64,000 nt of DNA from Isoetes taiwanensis (taxonomy: Eukaryota > Streptophyta > Lycopodiopsida > Isoetales > Isoetaceae). The stretch is taken from contig JAJEKV010000002.1 in NCBI GenBank assembly GCA_021234155.1, positions 12,018,725 through 12,082,724 of the forward strand, in the 5' to 3' direction. The notes beneath the pieces were generated by a model. The model was not told where the DNA came from and searched no databases. It saw nothing but the letters and a program-made list of their open reading frames with translations. Of the stretch, positions 55,735 to 64,000 are shown one piece after another. A program made the translations under genes and the position numbers. How positions within the stretch are numbered: position 1 is the first letter of the stretch; every line of letters begins with the position of its first letter.

Positions 55735-57835
55735 CTATGCATAGGGACGATCAGACACGTGCCACTGACTGCCAGTCCAAGTTGCAACAATCAGTGGCAT
55801 GCATCCGATGATCCCTATGCATAGCGCTTGCCATGAGGAAAGACTACCTATAATACAATAAACGGAGACCATCAGTGAGCCTGGGGAATTGAACCCCAGC
55901 GCAATGCCAATGCTCATCCAGGCATAATGGACATCCCATGTGACGGGATGGCCCCCATTCTTAGTAACCATGGCCACAAATGCACAATAAGAAAACTAGT
56001 CCGGAGGGGAAAACAAGGCATCAGAATAACAAGCATTACATATTCATCAAGTCAGTAAATGTATATCTGGAACAAATGCCACTAAAAGGTACTGCACAAT
56101 AACCTAATTACACACAACAGCAAGAAGATAAACCTCTATAGGTTCCCCAGATGCAGCCCACCTGATGACGACATCAAGCTGGCGGATCTCCTGGGTCAGC
56201 TGACCCCTAGCAATTATGTGTGATCTTAGTGCATGCAACTCAGACATCAAAGTCGCATGTTGCTCCCAAGCAACACCAGAAATCATCGAATCAATAGCAA
56301 CATAAAAACCTGTCAACTGCCTCCTCAAGCTCCTAAGGGAACCTGCAATTCTATGGGCCTCTGTACCAACCAGCACAATGTTTGATGTGAACTCCTCTGC
56401 CTTAAAAACCTGTTCAGCCTCTGGAGGATACATCTGAGGATCAGGCCGGGATGCATCAATTCTGGAGCTTATTAAAGAGGGGTCCAAGCTTAGAACGAGG
56501 TGGTCCGACTCACCCTAGGAATTTCCATTGCCTCCATTCCAACCCTATAAGAAGGTGTCACCACCAGAAACCATGCTCAAGAAAAATAGAAACAAGCACA
56601 CAATTGAAACTGTACAGCAAAGAAACCACATATGGAGTCACCCAACAGCCTAGTGTGGTCTCCAGTAGGAATGGAGATGTAATCCACACCATGGTCTGGG
56701 ATTTCTAGTCCCAGGCTGAAGGATAGATCATAAAGATCCTCAAAGTTACAATCCAGCTCATCAGGTGGCATGGAGTCATCCTAGTACCGTCGGTGCCCAG
56801 GACCCTTCCGTTCAGCCACATATCCTGTAGGTAAACCAAACAGGTAAGTCCTAACATTAGATGGCATGCAGTGGGCGGGGTTCAAGAGAACCCTCTAGGC
56901 AGCACGTATTCTGTGCTCATATGAGCGCTGTTTGAAGGAATAATCTAGCTACTGCTCAAAGTGTACTTTCCACTCCTGAGCATCCTGCAAATAGTAAATG
57001 TTTAGCTAGGAGTGAGTCTATGGCCACCATGGTAAAATACAAAGTGAGCGGCCTTATTCAACAGGTTCCTGTTGTTCAATACACACAAACCTTTTGTGTC
57101 CCCAGCACCCCATCTTAGATAGAGATCCTTCCCCTTTTCAATCATGGATTCAGAAATGTTATGGAGATGGCAAGAGGAGTGCATCTTACCTATGTCCTTC
57201 ATACAAATACCCCACCATACCCACAAAACAGTGTAGCCTGTTATTCTTGAGGACTTTGCAGACTAATACAACACCAGCGGGTTTGAATAGCATCATTCAC
57301 GGCCTTTGGTATATTATAGCCTGCTCTCCGCATAGTTTGGACATGAAGGTGATCTACAGAAGCTCCCCTCTCCAGGGCAACCGCATCAGCCACACGTCTT
57401 CTATCATAGAATGATGAAAGGGCATTAAAGGTACTAAGGGGGACATCATGTCCTGACAGTCCTAGTATCACAGAGGCATCAATTGCCTCCCATTTCATAG
57501 CAAAATTAGGTTTGGCAGAGGAATTATGAGTCTGTATAGAGATAGAATCAACTGGCATGGAACCATAGCAGAGACGGGCACATGGCGACGGGAGCCTTGC
57601 CCTTTCTCGCCGCTCTCTTCATCGACATGATGAAACAAAACCATAGCAACAAACTGCTCACCTGTGCGCCATCCTTCAAATCATCTCCGCATCGCATCCA
57701 CATGCTGAACCAGACGCCTGCGCAGACCCTAATTGGAATCAGGATCTCTGGTCGCCATCTGCTAGGGCGCACGTGCGCTCCTATCCGGCTACCAACAACT
57801 AAAAAATCCTTATACAGATTCTTACCAAACCCCAA
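55735..57835 (-). pseudogene. Decayed reading frames, possibly retroelement accessory type
   Basis: A run of broken minus-strand frames. Near 57835-57550 it reads KNLYKDFLVVGSRIGAH and, in another frame, TGEQFVAMVLFHHVDEESGE. At 57558-57241 it reads MKWEAIDASVILGLSGHDVP and RRAGYNIPKAVNDAIQTRW. At 56771-56577 it reads LDCNFEDLYDLSFSLGLEIP. At 56487-56104 there is a helical block (AHRIAGSLRSLRRQLTGFYV). At 55977-55735 the frame is hydrophobic. I recognise no domain. The style recalls the accessory ORF X of Gypsy A, but I could not align them convincingly. Confidence 0.3.
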
Positions 57836-57956
57836 ATGACAGCATCAACATTCTACATATTTTCATACGAATACCAAACAAAACCTTCAACAACCATAAG
57901 TTACAAACATACGGCTTTTGATTGTGCAAACATTATTGCATCAGCTTATCTTAAGA

Positions 57957-58130
57957 GATGTCTCATATCCGTTTAAGAGCCTCAGCTCGAAGAAAAGAAC
58001 AAGCAAGTGAAATTAGCCCCTGCCGCTTTTCAACACGTGACAAAAAGACTCTCATGTGAATTGCCCATTAGTGGACGTCTCAGTTATCTTTAGTGGACAT
58101 CTCATGGAGCAATGTATCTTCCATGAATGA
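57957..58130 (+). repeat. Left arm of a distant inverted repeat
   Basis: The segment from GATGTCTCATATCCGTTTA through TTAGTGGACATCTCATGGAG matches, diverged, the reverse complement of 61681-61853. The arms are about 3.6 kb apart. Confidence 0.6.
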
Positions 58131-58466
58131 TAGGAAGTTACCAAATGGGAATGATGGGAAGTTACCAAAATGCTTTTTTTAAATGAGTAGATTATGTTTA
58201 CTATGCATCATCCCGTCAGCCACCCGGGGGATGCACCTATTGTATAGGGGGTATACCACATGCGTGCAAGGGGTCAGCAAAAACCCCCTTGTATACGTGT
58301 TTGATTTTTTTCAAAAACCCCCTTTCCAGCCACATACAGTGCCAAAATTTCCCTAAAAACTCCAAAAAGCTACCCCTACGTACGAGTATATGTACGGTTT
58401 AAGGGAAAAACAAACCCTTTCGGGTCACTCACATGTTTTGTACGGCCAAAACTATGTGAACCCCCC

Positions 58467-59340
58467 TTGGTCAGCCAAGGCTTCCCTCATTCACTTACCA
58501 GGGACAAGAGGTGGAGGTGGCTCCGACCTACAAGTACTTGGGGATCGAGTTCTCAACTACCACCCATTGGGATGCTGCTATCAGCTTGCGGGTCATGGCG
58601 GGTTGAAAAGCACTATATGCCATGCAGAACAACAGCCACAAGGCAGAGTTATATGCCTGGGGCCATCAATCACACTTGTTTCGGGCCTTGGTCGAGCCGG
58701 TCCTTTTGTGTATGGGGCAGAAGTGTGGGGTCCGGTGATATCCCTCAACACCTGGAATGACCTCGAGCAGGTGTAGAAGGCCTTCTTGGCATGGGCCTTG
58801 GGGGTGAAGTCTACAGTTCCATACCAGATCCTACTCCAAGAGACAGGCTTTCGACCCCTTCAACAGGCTGCATTGGAACGCCATATCGTTTACTTCCAAA
58901 AGGTGGTTGCTATGGCTGATACACGCTTGCTCCACCTTGCTTTGGCCACGGCGATGGGTCCCCAATGCCCCAAATCCCACTGAAAGACAAGCGTGCTCGC
59001 TGGTTCTCACTGGGAGTGCAAAAAACACGCGCCCGTGTCGACAAAGAAAGATCGCGAAGGCACTTAAGCCGCATCTAGATGCTACTTTCCTTCGCGAAGC
59101 TCGGGATGCGATGCTCGACGACGACGCTAAGCCGGGCACACTATCGCCAAGAAGTCAATCCTAGGCTCACAAGAGGCCCACACCAAGATTTTGTACACCC
59201 ACCGCCCATGAAGAAGCGCAGACTTATAGCTTCCAATCGCGACGGTGCACATCGCCCAAGATTGAAACAGTATTGGGCTCTTGGGAAACACGAGAGCAAA
59301 GACTTTGCCCGTTGTTGCCACCGTGGCCATTGAGGATGAA
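58467..59340 (+). pseudogene. LINE fragment (RT C-terminal part)
   Basis: In one plus-strand frame EVAPTYKYLGIEFSTTTHWD, then AAISLRVMAG, a stop, KALYAMQNNSHKAELYAW and LFRALVEPVLLCMG match the YLG... region after LINE RT palms. A frameshift near 58735 leads to EVWGPVISLNTWNDLEQV, LLQETGFRPLQQAALERH and a tail with REARDAMLDDD. It belongs to a different LINE group from the one at 11-14 kb and is only a fragment. Confidence 0.6.
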
Positions 59341-61680
59341 TGTCATGCCTCCAAATCGCTTCAAAGATTTGCCCATATCCAGAGCGATATGTTCGATTAT
59401 TAGTGCCCCCCAATTTGCATCGCATTATTGACTACGGGCGTCGGTGGGTTTGTTGGGGTCATATCTCGTGGAGGTTATGGATGCACGAGCTCATTTGTGT
59501 CCTCAAGGGGACGGTATTGAACTGTCCTACACAATTGTACAAAATGCAAAGATACTTATTATCGCTAAGGTTTTTCGAAAAACCCTTCTCAAGCGGGGGT
59601 TTTTAATCCTCGCCTGAATACGCTTGCTGCTCTCTTTTTTGTTTGGGTCCCATCGGCCAATTGGTCTCCGTGGACGCTAAAAATCTATTCTATTTCATAT
59701 GTGAAGAATCATGGATGACTTGCTTTATTACATACCAAACACTTGGGGGTGTTTAGAAGATCTTAGACATGTATTGAGTTTTTTTAGTTCTATTTGAGTA
59801 CCCTGAGCAATTTGGTATTATTTGGCATGGGGGATGTGGTTTTCTCGAGTACCATGAGCAAATTGTATAGAGGAATGGAAAGTGGTCCTTTAAGTTTTGG
59901 TTGAGTACCATGAACAATTTGGTATTATCTGGCATGTGGGATGTTCTTCTTCATTACACTTCCCTATCGCAGGTAATATACGAAGAAGAAGGATACCTTT
60001 TCGGAAGAGCTCTCAAGATAATATGTTCCAGGCTCTCTCTAATCCAAGATGTCAAACCTCAACCAACCTATTTTGCTCTTGGGGCATCATCATGTGAGAT
60101 GTGCAATCCAAGCAAGCTTGATCATGATATGGTATCAGCCTCAAACAAAATTGTTTGAATAGGAACTAGTCTCTATTGTCTCATCCGGGATAATCAACAA
60201 TATAGATATCATGCTTTGGCTGGGTGGAATGATAGGGTCTTGCACTACAATAAGAAACATATTTTAAAGGTAAGGCCTCTGTATACATGACATTGTGAAG
60301 CGGGAAGAAAATAATATATCTGCTTAACCTGCAACTAAGGAGGTGCCACCCATGTGCTTGATATGAAACTCTCTCCCACAAACACATCATTAGTATTTGG
60401 ATATAGCATATGTAGACATATTCATTTTACTGCTGGAAAGCTTCAATAGACCAGCTAAGTGACTGAATTATACAAGCATCTTTGTCCCTTGTTGTCGAAA
60501 CCAAGTTTCCAAACGAAGCTCCTTCCCTTGTTGTCCAGCACAGGATGATGGAGAATAAAAGATGAAACTCCACAGCAAATGCAAAAATGATGCTAACAGC
60601 TCTAATTAATGTTCTACTTGCTATATATAAGGGTAGATATGATATTATAGGAGCTCGATCATGCTTCTCCAAAGCATACAACGACATGGAAGCAAAGCAT
60701 ATAATAGAAGGCAACATTGTATTTACTCCTTAACTTTAACACAAATCAGCACAAAAGCCTACTGCAACTTCTATACGGTATATACAATAATTGTAAATAG
60801 AGCCATCAACCAGTACCTCAAGCCAGTCGGCATCTGAAGACAAATAATCTTACAAAATGACAATGGAATAAGGGCCATGCATCATAAGGAAATGGATAAT
60901 TCTCCTTTAATTTTCTTCTTTGATTTTGCAGCTGCAGTTGTGGGCTGCATCTAGTCACTGGAATTGTGAAATAAATAACATAAGTTGTGGACCAACAACA
61001 AATTTAAGAAATAAAAAGAAGAAGACTAAGATGCCAACAAAATATAGTACCAGCGAAAAAATAAAGAGCTATCAGAGGACATGAGCTATGCCATTTAGTG
61101 CCAAAATGGTGCAAGCAAGAAGGTTGATGGAGTTGGAGACCCGAAACCAAGAAAGAAAATAAACTCAATAAGTAAGTTATTTTCCTATTTCCCTCAACCA
61201 AGGAAACTAGAGAAAAAGCAGAATTTGCTGGACCAAGATACGAAATAAGCCAAGTTCAATGACAAAAGGCGGAGTATTACCTTAAAATAGTTGGTGCAAC
61301 CTCAAAGCCCAAGCTTCGGGACATCATCCTGAAAAGTTTTTAAATCCTTGTGGCTTTCCAGAAGGCTTTTCCCTTCAGTAGGATCTGCGTGGTTCAACAT
61401 TGGTGGCTACTTGCGTTGGAGAATGGAGGCCCGATGCTCGAAGAAGAGGAATTTTGTTGATGTGGGGTCTGATGTGGGTGACCAAATGGACAACTTAGAA
61501 TTGCATGAAATCGTGCACATCGGGTTAAGCAAGCCTGCTAATAACATAAAAACTTTCTTGCATTTTTTCATGCCATTTCCATAATAATTTATAGGGATTC
61601 CTAGGAAACTACTTTACAATTTCAAATATTTTCACTATCTTAAATATAAACAAGCAACATATTTTAAATTCGAACCCTGA
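59341..61680. other. Spacer without recognised gene
   Basis: Holds a short threefold repeat of GAGTACCATGAGCAATTTGG-like units (59797-59945). No convincing coding region; the frames at 59753-60158, 60181-60717 and 61348-61584 are short and unrecognised. Confidence 0.45.
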
Positions 61681-61853
61681 TCATCTATGGAAAATAAATT
61701 GCTCCATAAAATGTCCACTAAAGATGTCCACTAATGGGCTATTCATATGAGAGTTCTTTTGCTTGTGCTGAAAAGCAACAGGTAGCTATTTTCAGTTGCT
61801 GCTTCTTTTCTGCTGTTTCTTTTCTACAACGTTTCTAAACGGGGCTGAGATAT
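61681..61853 (-). repeat. Right arm of the distant inverted repeat
   Basis: Reverse-complement partner of 57957-58130 (CTCCATAAAATGTCCACTAA ... ACGGGGCTGAGATATT). No target duplication was recognised outside the arms. Confidence 0.6.
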
Positions 61854-61941
61854 TCATTTTTGTACAATACAGAAGTTGGGGAGGCATTTCCTGACTCGGT
61901 TGAACTTCACAAAAATTCGGCTTGCTACAGAGATGAGCTAA

Positions 61942-62263
61942 GGGTGAAAGCATGCTAGGGTGTACCATTTAAAGTACTTTTTAGGGAGTGCGAAACTACC
62001 CAGAAAAGTACCTAGCACTGGGTACTGAGAACTTGCATAAATGCCACAATAAACAATAAGTTTGAGAGTTAATTCATTTATTTTAGTCTCTAATAGTATT
62101 GTTATTCTCTAGTACTATAGATTGACATGTTATTGACCTTCAATTCAAAAAATTTCGATTGATTTTAATGGAAAGAAAAACTAGAAAGTACCAGTTTTAA
62201 AAGTACCCAGTCTAGGTACTTTTGAGGGTTCCAAAAGTGGTACACCGTAACATGCTTTTACCC
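61942..62263. mobile_element. 322-bp MITE related to the 9.14-kb transposon
   Basis: The TIRs GGGTGAAAGCATGCTAGGGT (left) and GGGTAAAAGCATGTTACGGT (right) both continue with GTACCA and are flanked by CTAA (61938-61941, 62264-62267). The first 13 bases agree with the TIR of the element at 31796-40936 except for one base on the left, and the 4-bp duplication length agrees. It has no coding capacity. Confidence 0.75.
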
Positions 62264-62639
62264 CTAAGTTCAAATTCAGTAGTTTAGACCTGTGTTTCAG
62301 AGATTACAAAAGCTTACATGGCCAAATATGGCCCATGGAGAGCAAGCATGCATTGATTTGTAGGGTTCTGGCCTATGGGCATGCATGCATGGCCAATAAT
62401 GTATGCCTAAATCTCGAATTTGAAGTAGGGATAGCATAAACAATCGTCCTAACTATCACAGTTACCGGCTATTTACCTATAACGCATAATCATCATCCCA
62501 ACTTCTATTCCTTGATGTAGACAATGGACATGTGTCATGATTTCAGACAGAAACGTCAACCCAACTTCCGTTGGTATTATTTGGTATGGTCCCCTCTTGA
62601 TAGAGGCAATAGAGAATTTTTCTTGACGACTTCGCCTTT

Positions 62640-63310
62640 TCCAAATCGTAATTACAAAGACCATTACCAATATCCAATCGTAGGATGTATAACAAATACA
62701 GATAGTAGCATGTAGTGACTGTTTCCTAAAATGCATGTCCAATAATTGAGTTCATTGCCTTCGCCTTTTCCCAATGGATATTGTAGAGATCCTTAACAAA
62801 TGCCCATAGTAGCATGGTGTGCCCATCTTCATTTCTAATTAATGCATATTCAACAATGCAATTCATGATGTGGAGTAGCTATAAACATCTTCTTTGCCTT
62901 CCCCGAATACACAGATAGATGAGATTGTAGAGATCCCTAATAAATGCCCAACACAGCACGTAGTCACCATAATGGTTCCTAATCCAACTCATGGATGTGG
63001 TTTGGCAACAGGTAAAGAATTATTGTAACACGATTATGTTGACTTCTTGCTTTCTCCTAAAACACTGATAGAGGAGGTTGGGGAGATCCTTAACAAATGC
63101 CAAGCTAGTGGTTCCTACTTAATGCATGTCCAACAATCTAATTCATGTAGGTTTACCATGTGGTTTAACTATAAATAAAGAATTACTGCGACAGACAATT
63201 TTGCAGATTTTGCCTTCTCCTAACCCAATGATAGAGGGGATTGTAGGATCCCTACCTAGAATGTAATCGCCATATTGGTTCCTAGTTTATAGTGTCCAAC
63301 AATCCATCTT
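62640..63310. repeat. Degenerate tandem array, unit about 150 bp
   Basis: The word (G)ATTGTAGAGATCCYTAAYAA followed by ATGCC recurs near 62780, 62920, 63075 and 63237, each accompanied by a TTCGCCTTTTCCCAATG- or GCCTTCTCC-like word and a CAACAAT(C/G)-ATTCATG-like word. Spacings are roughly 143-161 bp. Units are strongly diverged, and there is no coding signal. Confidence 0.55.
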
Positions 63311-64000
63311 TTCTTTTCTTTTTTCTTTCTTTTTTTTTTTTGAGCAAAGGTGGTACCATTTTTATATTTTCTATAAGAAAATTACATGTATTCGTTCAAA
63401 TGGGAGATTGTTAGAGGAGCTTACAACTCGACTTCTTCTTGTTCCAACAAGGATGCTTAATTAGAAGAGTATTTACACTTATACATCTATTTTTTGAGCA
63501 TAAACAAGTGGATCCTAATATCTTGCACAGAAAATGTATATCCATGACCACTCTATGCAATTATAGATGAAGTATTGGGGGGTTTCTATCATGCCACCCA
63601 TCACGACAATCCAATTCATGTGAATTCATCATGTGGTTTAGCTAATATGTAAGCTACTAGAGTTAAACACATTGATGACCTGAATTTAAGCGGTCAGTTG
63701 TATGTATTGATGACATGATTGAAAAAGGGGCTGGGGGGAGGAGGAGAGATTTGTGTTGAAGATCACATGTTGACCCACTTGCTATTATATAAATGTTAAA
63801 AATGGGTGCAATAATGGCAAAGTTTCAACCAATAATAGCTTGTTATATTTGTGGCAAGGTGCGTGTCTAGTGTTGTTCTTCACGTCTATTTGGTCAAAGC
63901 AATCACAAGAGCACGTGTATTAAACAAATTGATGAAGAACGTGCTAGGTGTTACAAAGAAATATGCATCTCTTCAGCAATCTTTGCAAAGAGTGCATGTC
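63311..64000. other. AT-rich end of window, no gene seen
   Basis: Starts with a long pyrimidine tract (63311-63341). A block near 63590-63660 (CCAATTCATGTGAATTCATC) recalls the preceding tandem units. Nothing else recognised. Confidence 0.4.

Noticed and set aside
58390-58776. Plus-strand frame of 128 codons as a gene
   Set aside because: It is partly an out-of-frame reading of the LINE RT fragment; the YKYLGIEF motif is in another frame.

Overview
This window is repeat-rich nuclear DNA from a land plant. The evidence is a plant-type calmodulin gene with its intron at the codon for Gly-26, plant L1-type LINEs with a zf-RVT/RNase H tail, Ty1/Copia and chromodomain-bearing Ty3/Gypsy elements, a Helitron pair and several DNA transposons. 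The mix of element families would suit a spore-bearing vascular plant such as a fern or lycophyte, but that is only an inference. I am confident of one intact host gene, calmodulin at 53882-54567. Almost everything else is mobile DNA.

Layout. 1-4955: two head-to-tail copies of a Helitron-like element of about 2.5 kb. 5265-6426: a long inverted repeat whose inner arms are 19-bp minisatellites. 7844-10488: a 2.65-kb DNA element flanked by TTAA, with a partner copy of its empty target site beside it. 11330-45087: one large nest. An old L1-type LINE on the minus strand is split into its 3' part (11330-14604) and its endonuclease part (44376-45087). Gypsy element B (minus strand) lies between the halves: 5' LTR at 42887-44375, pol at 28526-31795, 3' LTR beginning at 28525. 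Inside B's pol sits a 9.14-kb DNA transposon (31796-40936) with perfect 22-bp terminal repeats and a 4-bp target duplication. Inside B's 3' LTR sits Gypsy element A (LTRs at 20029-21524 and 26069-27568, target duplication GTGCA). The block 14866-21825 was later inverted; flipping it back restores A's gag gene, B's 3' LTR and the direct orientation of A's LTRs together. 45255-48970: a decayed Copia element. 50039-53673: a PIF/Harbinger-like element carrying exon-like fragments, ending 208 bp before the calmodulin start codon. 55735-57835: decayed reading frames of unknown type. 57957-61853: a pair of about 170-bp inverted repeats around a LINE fragment. 61942-62263: a small relative of the 9.14-kb transposon. 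62640-63310: a degenerate tandem array of about 150-bp units.

The main discovery candidate is in Gypsy element A. Between its 5' LTR and gag it has about 4 kb of extra coding sequence. The first frame (19366-18143, minus) begins with the residues MARTKGT, like a histone H3 tail, continues through a coiled-coil region, and ends in the same frame with a nearly complete histone H3 fold. Two nonsense codons interrupt it in this copy. The integrase of the same element carries a chromodomain, a module that in other proteins reads methylated H3 tails. Element B shares the MART(K/R)GT start and the neighbouring accessory domain but lacks the H3 part. A retrotransposon encoding its own H3-fold protein is unusual and worth testing as a chromatin-targeting or histone-mimic system.

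Both Gypsy elements, the Copia and the LINEs are broken by stops and frameshifts. The nonsense codons in A are all TGA or TAG, and at least one is a CAG to TAG change relative to B, as expected from deamination of methylated cytosine in silenced plant DNA.
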